64,000 bases of DNA, taken from assembly GCA_026391835.1 (NCBI GenBank), contig JAPLDF010000012.1, forward strand, positions 26,160 through 90,159, read 5' to 3'. The DNA is from Bacteroidota bacterium (lineage in GTDB: Bacteria; Bacteroidota; Bacteroidia; Bacteroidales; FEN-979). Both the position numbers and the translations under genes were made by a program. This document shows, in pieces, positions 29,201 to 36,665 of this stretch (position 1 is its first letter; each line of letters begins with the position of its first letter). The notes beneath the pieces were generated by a model. The model was not told the origin of the DNA, made no database searches, and saw only the letters and a program-made list of their open reading frames with translations.

Positions 29201-32200
29201 TACCTGTAAGGGTTAGTGTGCCTGTTCCCGAGCTGGTGGCATAGCCAATCGTGTTGTTGGTGATATTTACTGGGGTTCCATTCATGGAATTGGCATAATA
29301 AATCCCGTTCATGGCGCCTGCGCTGGTGAACGTGCGGGGTGCGGTCTGGTAGATCTTGTTGTTTATAATGTTCCAGTATTGACCGGTGAGGATGGTAATA
29401 CCTGTACATCCTCCGGTCAGGAAAAAATCATAGATTTCACAATTGGTAATGGTAATAGAACTGTTGACATCATAAGATGAGCCGGGATTTCCATGATCAT
29501 AAATGCCTTTTGAAGGCAACGATGAACCGGCCGGACCTATTTTACAATGGGAGATGGTATTGTTGTCGTTCCCTGTTGTAATACCGGTGCTGAAGAAGAT
29601 CGTTCCCCCGTCGGTGGCCAGGGCCATGCATGCTGAACCGGAAACGGTACAATTGGTGATGGTGTTGTGTGTTGCATCGGCAATAAACCGGAGCGTGGAG
29701 GTATTGACCGCACTGCCGGCATTCGTGTTGGAAATTGCCAGGGAACTGCCGCCGGCGTTCAATCCATTGATGATCACATAATCTGCGCCGCTGAAGTCAA
29801 TGAGCGGACCTGCCTGTGTCCCAGAAATAACGACGTTGACCCCGCCTGCAGGCTGTATCGTAAGGGTGTTTGTGGTGCTTGCATAAGCGTTGTTATGAAT
29901 GGTAACCGGGAAGACTTCGCCGGCCGAATATGCAGCACTGGTAAGGATAAAGGTGACCGGGCCGCCCAGGCAGGCATTGTTGTATGCACCCACAGCCGCA
30001 GTGAGTGTTGGATACTGGCCGTTCAGACCAACATTGTAGGAGCCTGACAGGGTGGCGAGGACCGTATAGGATACCGGAGCGTTGGGAGGAGTTGTAACGG
30101 TGTTTACGTTGACTGCCACCAGGCCATCCGCGGGGTTCGAACGGATATTGCCCGTGGGGGCTACATCCTGGGCAATCACAAAATATGAAACAACATCATT
30201 GCCGGTTACACCGCCCATATCGGCGGTCACAATCGTAAAACTCCAGGTTCCATAGGTTGCGGATCCTGAGGTTAAAACTCCCGGTTGTGAATGCCAGGTG
30301 CCGGAATTTTTTTTGTAATAAATTCGGGGAACCAGGGTCCCTGTTACCGGCACACCGGATATGTCAGAAATAATCACCCCCTGCAGGGTGCGGTCAGAAT
30401 TGTTGCAGGAATTGGGCAGTGCCGTAAATGATATTGCAGGAGCAGTGACATCTATCATGGTTCCGGCAAATTCATCGGCACCGATATCCGGGGTGGCCGG
30501 ATTCCGGATATCCCCGTCATAATCATTGCTGTATCCGGCAACCGGGGCACCGCCGCTTTCTATTTGTGTCGGAATCGAAGGTGCTATATGCAGGTAATTC
30601 AGATCATTTCCGGAAATACTGGTCCAATGCGGATTTTCAGTTACCGACAATGCATCACAGGAAGGCCCGATGGCCGTTTTGTAAGCGGCTATTGTCTGAT
30701 AAGCGTTTGTACCATCGTACATGATAACATTATAGGGACCAGGGGTGCCGGCATAAAAAAGGTTGTTGTTCGAGGTGGCGGCATAACCCGCCGGGGTTGA
30801 GCCCGTTCTCCTGTAAGCTGCCGTATTGCTTCCGCCATTCGCTACAGAGGTATTCACAATGACATTGTTCCGCATATCAAGCATAACGCTTACCCCGGCC
30901 TGGGCATAAACAGCAGCGCTGCCGAACATGCTTCCGGAACTTGTGGCATTCAGGTAAATGGTGTTATAATAAAAATTTACTATTCCTGAACCAATGTAGG
31001 CACCTATCAGGGAAAGGGGTGAAGTTGCCGCCGGGGTGTTCAGATCGCCCATGAAGTTGTTGTAAACGTTCATGGTGGTGGTACTGCCGGTGTTGATATA
31101 GAGGCCGTAAAGCCACCCTGTTTCACTCGGGCAGGACAAGGAGTAGATCTTGTTCCTGAATATGTTTGCCAGGTTAAATGAACCGGTTGAGATCCCGCAT
31201 AAACCTGCGGCACCGCTGATCGAATAGATCTGGTTGCCGCTGATCTCCAGGTTCGACCCGGTATATAGTTTCATTCCATATATGGTGGCATTTCCTGCTG
31301 CCGAAAGGTTGTAAATGCTGTTGTTCTGAACAACAGTGGATGATCCCGCCTGGGTATTGGCGTACCAGCCGATGATGGTTTGCGTACTGGCAGAGCTGGA
31401 AGTGAGGTTGTAGATGCTGTTGTTGATGATATGCGTGACTCCCGGGTTGCCTTCGGAATACAATCCGTAAAAATTGTAGCTGGAGGAGGTACTGGCCGAG
31501 TGCAAATTCTTAATGGTGTTGCCACTGATGGTAATCGTTGACGGGGAACCATACTGGATCCCATAAATGAAACCGCCGGTGTTTCGCGAAATGTTATCCA
31601 GGGTATTCGAGTTGCAGGTAATGATGTTGGCGTCGCCTGCAGATATTCCTGTGGCCATGCCTTTGGATGTGAAAATGCCAATGTTTTTAACCACATTGGT
31701 ATCGATGTGAAGGGTGTTTATCGATTTATAACTGGCGTTGGTAATTCCATAAAATGTTCCGGTAGAGGATGTCAGTGAAATATCGGAGATGAGGTTGTTG
31801 CATACATTGGAGGCAATGGAAGTGTTGGATGCTGCAACAAGGTAGATGCCCTGGAATGCGGCTGCAATCCCGGTTCCGGTAAGTGAAAGTGTGCCCGTGG
31901 CTGTGTTGCTGCCGTAACCGATGGTGTTGCCGGTGATGTTGATGTTGCTTCCTGTGGTGGAATTGGCGAAATAGATCCCGTTCAGGGTGCCGGCAACTGT
32001 AAAGATGCGTGGAGAAGTCTGGTAGATAAGATTGTCGACAATGGACCAGGCGGAGTTGCCTGCCAGGGTATAAACGCCTGCGCAGCCGCCTGAGAGGAAG
32101 AAATCATAAATCTCACAGTTGGCAATGGTGACATTGCTGTTGGCAGCCGCAGATGAGCCTGTACTGCCATTCGCATAGATCCCCTTGGAAGGCAAGGCAG

Positions 32201-32783
32201 CGCCGGCGGGTCCGATGTTGCAGTACGAAATGGTGGTGCTGTCGTTACCCGTTGAAATTCCTGTGCCCAGGAATATCGTTCCGCCGTCTGTTGCAAGGGG
32301 TGTGGAGGAGGAGCCTGATACAGTGCACCGGGTGATTGTATTATTAACCGCATCAGCCATAAACCGGATGGTCGAAGTATTGACGGCTGATGATGTGCTT
32401 AGGTTAGAGATCGTCAGCGAATTACCACCGGTATTCAACCCGTCGATGGTCACATGGTCGGCGCCGTTCAAACTGATAAGCGCAGCCCCGCTGGCACTCC
32501 CCGAAACAGTTCTTGCCCCGGCCGGATGAATTACCAGCGAAGTCCATGCCCCTGCGTTCAAACCAATTGTGCCCGGTTCGGTCGTTAAATCCTGCGTGAT
32601 GGTAATGATGATGCTTGCTCCGGTCTGTGTCCCGCCGTTGATGGCGGCAAAGGCCCCGGTTGCATTTGTCAGTGAGGTATAACTTCCATTGCCTCCACCG
32701 GTAGCGCCGCTCACGGTGACCTGGGCATATGATGTTGCAGCAAACAGTAACATCATGTTGACGAGTAATAATAGCTTTTTCAT
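20268..32783 (-). CDS. Giant modular beta-helix surface protein with T9SS sorting domain
   Basis: 4171 residues from the ATG at 32783, which gives the signal peptide MKKLLLLVNMMLLFAATSYA; the ATG at 32882 lies in the upstream gene's 3' end. Five large modules can be recognised, each with parallel beta-helix repeats rich in G-N-T/S and I-x-N-N-x-I phrases. Modules 2-5 open with a T-V-G...YPTLTAAVxAYN phrase near residues 911, 1803, 2688 and 3305. Each module ends in DIGADEF or DMGADEF (five copies). Modules 1-3 (about 886 residues each) also carry an Ig-like segment with LVPRIYYKKNSGTW. Modules 4-5 are shorter and resemble each other. A PKD-like segment and a T9SS domain (VYPNPTEGVFALEF to the C-terminus) finish the protein. 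It is probably a surface-exposed fibre or adhesin; no enzyme motif was seen. Confidence 0.88.
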   Translation of the reverse strand: MKKLLLLVNMMLLFAATSYAQVTVSGATGGGNGSYTSLTNATGAFAAINGGTQTGASIIITITQDLTTEPGTIGLNAGAWTSLVIHPAGARTVSGSASGAALISLNGADHVTIDGLNTGGNSLTISNLSTSSAVNTSTIRFMADAVNNTITRCTVSGSSSTPLATDGGTIFLGTGISTGNDSTTISYCNIGPAGAALPSKGIYANGSTGSSAAANSNVTIANCEIYDFFLSGGCAGVYTLAGNSAWSIVDNLIYQTSPRIFTVAGTLNGIYFANSTTGSNINITGNTIGYGSNTATGTLSLTGTGIAAAFQGIYLVAASNTSIASNVCNNLISDISLTSSTGTFYGITNASYKSINTLHIDTNVVKNIGIFTSKGMATGISAGDANIITCNSNTLDNISRNTGGFIYGIQYGSPSTITISGNTIKNLHSASTSSSYNFYGLYSEGNPGVTHIINNSIYNLTSSSASTQTIIGWYANTQAGSSTVVQNNSIYNLSAAGNATIYGMKLYTGSNLEISGNQIYSISGAAGLCGISTGSFNLANIFRNKIYSLSCPSETGWLYGLYINTGSTTTMNVYNNFMGDLNTPAATSPLSLIGAYIGSGIVNFYYNTIYLNATSSGSMFGSAAVYAQAGVSVMLDMRNNVIVNTSVANGGSNTAAYRRTGSTPAGYAATSNNNLFYAGTPGPYNVIMYDGTNAYQTIAAYKTAIGPSCDALSVTENPHWTSISGNDLNYLHIAPSIPTQIESGGAPVAGYSNDYDGDIRNPATPDIGADEFAGTMIDVTAPAISFTALPNSCNNSDRTLQGVIISDISGVPVTGTLVPRIYYKKNSGTWHSQPGVLTSGSATYGTWSFTIVTADMGGVTGNDVVSYFVIAQDVAPTGNIRSNPADGLVAVNVNTVTTPPNAPVSYTVLATLSGSYNVGLNGQYPTLTAAVGAYNNACLGGPVTFILTSAAYSAGEVFPVTIHNNAYASTTNTLTIQPAGGVNVVISGTQAGPLIDFSGADYVIINGLNAGGSSLAISNTNAGSAVNTSTLRFIADATHNTITNCTVSGSACMALATDGGTIFFSTGITTGNDNNTISHCKIGPAGSSLPSKGIYDHGNPGSSYDVNSSITITNCEIYDFFLTGGCTGITILTGQYWNIINNKIYQTAPRTFTSAGAMNGIYYANSMNGTPVNITNNTIGYATSSGTGTLTLTGSGVAGSFKGIYIVQSGGENLQCNLYSNVISDISLTSSTGTFYGIYNGITYTSNVMSFDTNQVKNIHILTTTDTVAGIYAGGGSSVTCNMNVVNNITRNTGGVFFGIRSVAPYTLNFTGNTVSNLTSASTSSVADFFGLYSSGIPVNETVTDNNIFNLTTSSTGAQTIMGFNSPTSTGTKTIQNNNIYGLSGTGGTTIYGIRAGAGTTMEISGNKLYSFSNALLVTGINTISCTTCKIFKNKIYDLSSANSNATVYGLYISGGTTINVYNNLIGDLRATAANSDHPLAGIFINSYTPANIYYNTVFLNAVSSGALFGSSAIYIAESSALDMRNNIFVNTSVPKGAGITATYRREGTSLANYAGTSNNNLFYAGTPGTHNLIMYDGTNAYQTLASYKTAVGPTRDAFSITENPAWVSTSGGDASYLHITVLQPTQIESGGAPVASYTTDYDGDSRNTVKPDIGADEFAGVVMDVTAPVISYSAMANSCSLADRTLSGVMISDVSGVPLTGTLVPRIYYKKNSGTWYSHPGVLTSGSASNGTWSFTIVAADMGGVAGNDVVSYYVIAQDVSTQNNLSSDPAAGLVATSVNSVTTPPSTPNTFTVLATLSGTYTVGTGGHYPTLTEAVNAYNGACLAGPVIFSLTGASYSGSESFPIVIQANTGSSAINTLTIKPATGVNVVVSGTNAGPLVDLNGADHVTFDGLNSGGSSLTISNTNSGTAANTSTLRFIADATHNTITNCTITGSSGMALTTDGGTIFFSNGTVTGNDNNTISNCSIAPAGTSLPSKGIYGKGSTGSPALANSNVTISNCDIYNFFQTTGCAGIYILTGNTGWNIANNKFYQAASRTFTAAGTMNGIYFANASYGNNIQITGNTIGYASNAGAGTLTLTGSGVAGSFQGIYLAAASTADTACNISNNIITDISLTSSTGTFSGICNASIASSNAISINTNTVQNIGILTTNDTVTGICAGGAANLNCNANLVDNITRNTGGIVYGIRYVSPITVTCNGNNISNLASTGASASSDLFGLYSSGTSSTETILNNNIYNITSVSTGAETIVGWYANAQSGASTDARNNNIYNLSAAGGATIYGLNLALGSSFGVTGNTVHSCSGAMNLYGMYIASGANGTISNNEIYNLSSGNTNPTVCGLYNAGASLKIFNNLIGDLRAASANAALPIKGIYNADNFSDIYFNTVYINATSSGSLFGSTAVYSHITPITLRNNILVNTSTPNGAGYTSAYCRDATWLGDYTSNSDNNLFYAGTPGEHNVIMYDGTNAYQTLAAYKAAVEPGRDASSVTENPHWISTSSSDPAYLRIDPSFPTQIESGGIPVAGCTTDFDGDTRNAIRPDIGADEFTGTNIDKVAPVISYTMLNDSCINSSRWLTGVTITDITGVPDTGNLVPRIYYKKNSGTWQYPQPGQLMSGTLTNGTWRFHIVTNALETGDLIYYYVIAQDVASPMNITSNPSANMVATDVTNVTTPPSNPSFYQVLPGLSGTYAVGKNLQYPNLQAAAYAYNNSCLHGPVTFMLMDASYTGDSNIITIHSNPCANATNILTIKPATGNQAVISCEVPNSPVIKIEGAKYVTIDGSNCGYDDRSLTITNTSTTGPTAVSLASSGTGAGASHVIIKNCNISTETCTTTGYGIAVGGVTSGTPGSDNDNVSLINNLITGADIGIYACGNAAVSSNGMDNLTVTNNSVGTSTLNPCIGIQAGNGLNCSISDNYISVQTSSWTPVGISLETGFVSSAITGNNITCVNTTSAGFFGGRGITVGTGLTGSSLTIANNFISGVTGMNNAGFNSSSSMGIGIGMIGYSDNLATTTGGINLYYNTVNMYGSYTAAAACHTTALYAGSGASALDVRDNIFMNSMNNTNVSGTGSKNYSVYSAAANMAFNNLNYNDYYVSGVQGVLGSYLNSDITTLEAWQAATGKDANSKNILPGFISPSDLHMVSATNTPLDNLGTPIAGITVDFDDAPRSLATPDIGADEFTSPAAADMGATTLVSPAAIACYSSAETVTVTIKNYSATLMDFTLTPVTVSVTATGGYSSSIVISTGTLAFNATRNITLPAAINMSADGSYTFNAQTQVAGDALPGNNAMMPVTILVTGMASGTNTVGSGGTYSTLTAAVAAYNSATCLRGPVIFSLTDATYPGETFPIIINANAMANATNTLTIKPAPGVNPVISGSGTSAILKLNGADYVILDGSNNGTNSRNLTIENTSTDTSSVVVWNGSAAPSDGATLNIVKNCILKGSGANNTLAGLFSGSGTMPGNAAEASNSGCVFQNNSCIKSRKGIMVAGTGGQTGNVISQNSIGSETESDYIGSVGMSLSNCSGIEVTQNTIFNLITSSPNPVGMDIRTGVLNSRIDGNVVRSIRYTGTGSYGGKGMNINTGNAESNLVVSNNMISDILGDGWSDLSSDAIVGIRLGATGGAFTTTGGINLYYNTVNLGSGSFSGNAAGTLSAALYLGPATSALDIRDNLFVTNLVNSNAPGAKTYSIYSAAANTAFSPIDYNDYSVSGTQGVLGYLGSERSDLAGIISGFGGNANSRNIAPVFITATDLHLVSDGNFALDGLGTPITGITTDIDDDTRNPATPDMGADEFSVHGGLDMGATALVAPDASGCYNTAETITVAIKNYSVAPIDFSMNPVKVTVTATGGYASDAVLAYGTLAGNTTLEVSMPATINMGTSGDYTFNANTVVTGGDNTPANDAMSAVTRTANALLQASVTISASANPVFTGTAVTFTAVPVNGGTAPAYMWTVNGLNVPGATNSGYTYIPVDGDVITCTLTSNASCTLHIPVISSTVIMSVNTVAISIVLQNLDITGTQCFDAIQTITVAGGGNTFVVQNGGNVTMIAGQNIDYLPGTVVEPGGYMHGFITESGEYCGSKAPSMVATGEDANNITQARPFFKVYPNPTEGVFALEFDGIGFPEKIHVEIYNMTGEKILSTDLSGERIYNLSLSGKPAGIYLLKVVSGHIAKTVRIIRQ
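24740..32700 (-). repeat. Three ~2.65-kb direct DNA repeats inside the giant gene
   Basis: The same DNA phrase (ending CATAAAACAGGTTGTTG or close variants) occurs near 25379-25450, 28037-28112 and 30699-30773. The module-opening phrase occurs near 24735, 27385 and 30050. Both give a period of about 2650-2665 bp. The modules remain similar at DNA level, so unequal recombination could change their number. Confidence 0.75.
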
Positions 32784-32850
32784 GTGGTTTGATTTGGGAT
32801 TCCTTGGGAAATGTGGCACTTTTAAACAATGTTTCAGGGGGTCGCCGGAC

Positions 32851-35046
32851 CTAATGCACGAGACTATACCCCCTGTAAACAAACTGAAAACCCTGCTGGA
32901 ATTTCATACTGGCGGCAACGGATACAGGAAAGCCCGGGGTTTCGAAATAATACTGAACGCCCGGCGTGTACTTCGCATTTATGTTCACTTTCGTGGAACC
33001 AAAGCGACATATCGTATCTCCTGCTTTTAATTTCGGAAATTTCGTGTACACCACGTTGCCGGAAACATAGGAATGAGAACTCCCTGTGCACACAGTGCCG
33101 ATGTTTACAAATCCGGTCGTATCCACCGGCATGTTGTAATGCATGTCAAAATAACCCCATGCCTGGAGAGTATCTGTAACACCAGGTTCCTTGTCGGGCG
33201 TTGATTCTGTTCCGGTCGATATGTCAAGAAGCCAGGCATCGGCGATGGCGTAGTAATTGCTTTGAGCCGGAGTAATCCCCGACCACCACATGTTTCCTGC
33301 TGTGTTGTATGGATAGGAAAAATTGTTGGCTGCCACCTTTTTAAGGCTGCCCTTCGAACCTGTCGCTTCAAACGGAACAGTCAAAGAGTTTCCGTCCAGG
33401 CTTTTGTTGAAATTGCTGAAATCAAACGGGTGGGGAAGTTTCTTCCACCCGGCAGTAATCTGTGAGTTGGAGAGAAGCATGGTGCCCCATGGCCAGGCGG
33501 CCGAAAAATAACCAAACTTCATGGTGCATGTAGTGGTTTTTGTTAATGAGGGCTGTTGGCTTAAATCTGACGGGTTGTAATACTTCATGGTTACATATCC
33601 TGTGATTGCCGGGTAATGCACCCAGGGATCAAGGGAGCTGTTGTCATTGACCTGAATGTGCATTTTCCCGTCTGGCCAGGGTGTGTCGGGCGTATCATAG
33701 CATTCAAACCGGTAACTGTTCCAGCTGTAACCGGGATGGCAGGTATTGTTCTGGTCCCATACGGTATAGGGTATCTGGCTTGCCTTAATATTTAGCGGAT
33801 ATGCACTGACGGCATTCGGCCCGATGATCAGGTTCAGCGGACCGTATGCATTGAATGCGTAGGCCTGCGGGATGAGGACATGCCCGCACATCACCGGGTA
33901 CGGGATATTCAGGGCATCATAAATCTGGTTGGCCACAAGCTGTGAGCGGGCCATGACGTTTCCAAAGAGGATGTCAGGTGCAAGACCCGATGCTGCATAG
34001 CCCATGTCGTGTTTGAACAGGCTCGTATCCCTGTATTCATAAATGTTTGCAACAAGGGAATCAACGGTTGAGAGAAAGCATTGAACCTCCGGTACGATAA
34101 CCGGAACGACATCGCCATACCAGAAAAGGCTGTCCTTGCTATATATCCCGGTTGGATCTTTCACATTACAAGCGTTCAGCATGATGATGGCGGCCTGGAA
34201 CTGGTAGTTTACAACTGTCAGAAAGTAACTTTCAAGAATCGTATAGGCATTCATGGCATCAGTACTGTTATGAATTTTACCCCTGCATTTCGGGACCAGC
34301 GTTTTTTCGTAGGCCGACAAGGCATTCACGCCCGATCCAACGGCAGGTACGATATCCTGGTACATCTCATTGATGATGGTTGTCATTGAACTTTCCAGCG
34401 GGGCATTGTAGATCGCATCTGCATAGCCCGGCACTGCAGCTGCGGCCGCATTCATCAGAAGAATGTTGGATTGTTTGGTCGAATCCGAGTACCACAGCGC
34501 CGCAGTACTCGAGTAATACATAAATCCGCTGGATAATCCGGGAGCCATGGCCGAATTCACAAGACCAATCTGCTGGTTGAGATCCCCGCTTACAATAAAT
34601 GATGTAAGGTCATTGACATCGATTTGCAAATTATCACCCATGGTGGTAATTGCAGCGGACAGGGTTGAAATTTGACCTGTTATGGCATCCAGCTGGTCAT
34701 CAACTTCCTTAAAATCAGCCTTAACGGAATAGTGATCAAAGATATCAAAAAGTAATCCGCCAATATGAAGCCCAAGGCCCAAACCCTCCCCCTTTTCAAT
34801 CCCGACTGTATGTCCCAGCTTTGGAAGAATTGAGGCGGGAAAAGCTGCATGATTGGCGATTTCCAGGTCTGTCATTATGTTTAGCGGTTTATTCGGGAAT
34901 ACATCCGGTATCCCGGCAGGGGATGGCCCAGGCTGTACCGGGATGTAATCGGCCCCCCACTTCCTGCATGAACTGGTTCCGATAAGGACCAGCGCGATCA
35001 GCATGGCCAGCAACAAGGTTTTTCTGAGCAGATTTTTCGTTTTCAT
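32851..35046 (-). CDS. Large lipoprotein of unknown function with a helical N-terminal domain
   Basis: 731 residues, not recognised. A lipobox is visible (LVLIGTSSC, Cys27). Residues ~75-100 are glycine-rich and hydrophobic (GEGLGLGLHIGGLLFDIFDH). A long predicted amphipathic helix region follows (VDDQLDAITGQISTLSAAIT ... MNAYTILESYFLTVVNYQFQAAIIML), and the second half is beta-rich with many Trp and Tyr. A helical bundle with a buried hydrophobic stretch before a beta-rich half is reminiscent of pore-forming proteins of the Cry or ClyA kind, but this is an impression without a motif match. It is 67 bp upstream of the giant beta-helix gene with no promoter box seen between them, so they may be cotranscribed. 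Confidence 0.6.
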   Translation of the reverse strand: MKTKNLLRKTLLLAMLIALVLIGTSSCRKWGADYIPVQPGPSPAGIPDVFPNKPLNIMTDLEIANHAAFPASILPKLGHTVGIEKGEGLGLGLHIGGLLFDIFDHYSVKADFKEVDDQLDAITGQISTLSAAITTMGDNLQIDVNDLTSFIVSGDLNQQIGLVNSAMAPGLSSGFMYYSSTAALWYSDSTKQSNILLMNAAAAAVPGYADAIYNAPLESSMTTIINEMYQDIVPAVGSGVNALSAYEKTLVPKCRGKIHNSTDAMNAYTILESYFLTVVNYQFQAAIIMLNACNVKDPTGIYSKDSLFWYGDVVPVIVPEVQCFLSTVDSLVANIYEYRDTSLFKHDMGYAASGLAPDILFGNVMARSQLVANQIYDALNIPYPVMCGHVLIPQAYAFNAYGPLNLIIGPNAVSAYPLNIKASQIPYTVWDQNNTCHPGYSWNSYRFECYDTPDTPWPDGKMHIQVNDNSSLDPWVHYPAITGYVTMKYYNPSDLSQQPSLTKTTTCTMKFGYFSAAWPWGTMLLSNSQITAGWKKLPHPFDFSNFNKSLDGNSLTVPFEATGSKGSLKKVAANNFSYPYNTAGNMWWSGITPAQSNYYAIADAWLLDISTGTESTPDKEPGVTDTLQAWGYFDMHYNMPVDTTGFVNIGTVCTGSSHSYVSGNVVYTKFPKLKAGDTICRFGSTKVNINAKYTPGVQYYFETPGFPVSVAASMKFQQGFQFVYRGYSLVH

Positions 35047-35103
35047 GGTTTTCAGATCAGTAGTAATTGATTTGCAGTTTTTATATTGTGAACTCGTATC
35101 ATG

Positions 35104-35322
35104 TTATGCAATATCAAATCCGCCTGCACCTGGCCGGGGTGCAGGGCATCCGGCTTTTATGGTGAAGGAGGCTGCAGCCGTCCCTGCCAGGGCAAACATC
35201 AATGCAAACGTTATAGCTGTGATGATCGGATCTTCAGGGTTCATGGCAGTTAATGGCAGATGTAAGGTTGAGAAGAATGTCGACTGCTTTATCCGGAGTG
35301 GAGCAACTCCCTGAAAGAACAA
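35104..35322 (-). CDS. Possible small membrane peptide
   Basis: An open frame of 72 residues, or 46 from the internal ATG at 35244. The shorter form has one hydrophobic helix (IITAITFALMFALAGTAAAS) and a short tail KAGCPAPRPGAGGFDIA with one Cys. A -7 box lies about 33 nt before the longer start. It sits 57 bp upstream of the large lipoprotein gene on the same strand, and could be a separate small gene, a leader peptide, or chance. No family is recognised. Confidence 0.3.
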   Translation of the reverse strand: MFFQGVAPLRIKQSTFFSTLHLPLTAMNPEDPIITAITFALMFALAGTAAASFTIKAGCPAPRPGAGGFDIA

Positions 35323-35354
35323 AGGACAATGGAACTGTTTAATCTTTAACAGAT

Positions 35355-35362
35355 CAAATATA
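35355..35362 (-). promoter_or_regulatory. Possible -7 box for the small peptide and large lipoprotein
   Basis: Minus strand TATATTTG (35362-35355). No -33 TTG at the correct distance. If it is the operon promoter, the lipoprotein mRNA has a leader of about 300 nt that contains the small reading frame. The remainder of the gap, 35363-35518, is AT-rich and shows no gene. Confidence 0.3.
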
Positions 35363-35518
35363 CGTTAATTAATTCTATTGTAATAAAAAAATGTTAGGTG
35401 GGGAAATTTTAATACACTGAAAAATAAAATAATTTGTCAGGGGATAATATAACCACCCCGGGCGTGAACCGGAAAAAACATGAGGCCTGATGTTGACCGA
35501 TGAATGAAGATCGCTGGT

Positions 35519-36532
35519 TTACCTGGTCATCCAGACCGTTTTGAATTCGGCGGACATGTCGACCTGTTTCCATTTGTTCACCGTAAGGGAATCTTTCCAG
35601 GCCGGGACAGGTGAGCCATGATACGGCGGATAGGCATATTCGCGGGTAGCATCGTCGTGGTTCAGCAGGAATTCGGCATGCGGGTATTTGCTGGTTGAAG
35701 CCATGTGAAACATGCCAAAATCGCCGGTGGTGTTGCCGAAGACAAATACAGGGACTTTGCCGATTTGTGAATAAATATTCAGGCTCTTCCCGTTTTTATC
35801 GTTTTTCGGCGGGAAAATTCCTTTGCCGATCAGGAACATCGTCTTTTTTTGACCAGGGTCATATACCGGTACCATCATCTGCCGCGTGCCGATCAGGTGC
35901 GACCTGTCCAGCGCAATTGTTTGCGGACAAACACTCCAGACAACACCCTGCACCGAACCGGAAACCACGTACACCGAAAATTGATTTTCTTTCAGGTATT
36001 TCACCAGTTCCACCATCGGCTGGTAAAACATCCTTGCCAGTGGAATATGGTATTTCTGGTCGGCTGTCCTTGACAAAAAGGAACGGGCCGAATCGACATA
36101 TGCCTCATGGTCAATCCCTTCATAGGCTTTCCATACCATTGAGTCGACATAGTTGACAGATGGTGATACCCAATGGTTCAGCACGGAGGTGTCGGCCTGG
36201 TTTTTGGCGAGTTTTCTGGCAAACTGGTATTCAGGCTGATTTAATAAACCCGGATTTTTTGCCGACTGCCGGTTGAGCCCGTTCACAGCGGCATACATTT
36301 CAAACCATAAGGGGGTTTCACAGGTCAGGGTGCCATCCATGTCGAAAACGGCGATGCGGTCTGCAACCGGGATCTCCTTTACCGCCTTGCTGATGTAGTC
36401 CAGGATTGACTTTTTAACCGGGGTGTCGTTCCACGAGGGCAAAGGATCGTTGTTGTGCTTTGCCTGGCTGAATGAAGAGAAGCAAAGAAAGGAAAAAATC
36501 GTGGCCCAGAGATAAAAAAGAAGTGTTTTCAT
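35519..36532 (-). CDS. Secreted HAD-superfamily phosphatase
   Basis: 337 residues from the ATG at 36532, which gives the signal peptide MKTLLFYLWATIFSFLCFSS ending near SQA. The start at 36577 would add a hydrophilic, Lys-rich leader. HAD motif I is FDMDGTLTCETPLWFE (nucleophile Asp and acid Asp). Motif II is in FSVYVVSGSVQGVVW (Ser), then a conserved Lys in the GKGIFPPKNDKNGKS region, and motif IV is the PVFVFGNTTGDFGM segment, with GD carrying the metal ligand. This is the phosphoserine-phosphatase-like HAD type (PF12710) that Bacteroidota export; it probably acts on a phosphomonoester in the periplasm. It is divergent from the aldo/keto reductase gene. Confidence 0.85.
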   Translation of the reverse strand: MKTLLFYLWATIFSFLCFSSFSQAKHNNDPLPSWNDTPVKKSILDYISKAVKEIPVADRIAVFDMDGTLTCETPLWFEMYAAVNGLNRQSAKNPGLLNQPEYQFARKLAKNQADTSVLNHWVSPSVNYVDSMVWKAYEGIDHEAYVDSARSFLSRTADQKYHIPLARMFYQPMVELVKYLKENQFSVYVVSGSVQGVVWSVCPQTIALDRSHLIGTRQMMVPVYDPGQKKTMFLIGKGIFPPKNDKNGKSLNIYSQIGKVPVFVFGNTTGDFGMFHMASTSKYPHAEFLLNHDDATREYAYPPYHGSPVPAWKDSLTVNKWKQVDMSAEFKTVWMTR

Positions 36533-36641
36533 GTTTTTTGGTTTTTTGATTTTTTTATCATCAGCGGGATTCTCCATGGCTGCTGACTGTAATAAACATT
36601 CACGGTATAAATATCGGAAATAAATGCGCCTGAGAAACCAT

Positions 36642-36649
36642 TACCTTTG
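36642..36649 (+). promoter_or_regulatory. -7 box deciding the aldo/keto reductase start
   Basis: TACCTTTG at 36642-36649 matches the consensus. Transcription would begin near 36654, about 12 nt before the ATG at 36666. The in-frame ATG at 36624 lies upstream of the box and would not be transcribed from it. Confidence 0.55.
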
Positions 36650-36665
36650 CAAAAAAAATATTTAT

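Noticed and set aside
32784..32882. Extended start of the giant protein
   Set aside because: It would overlap the end of the lipoprotein gene and bury the signal peptide beginning at 32783.
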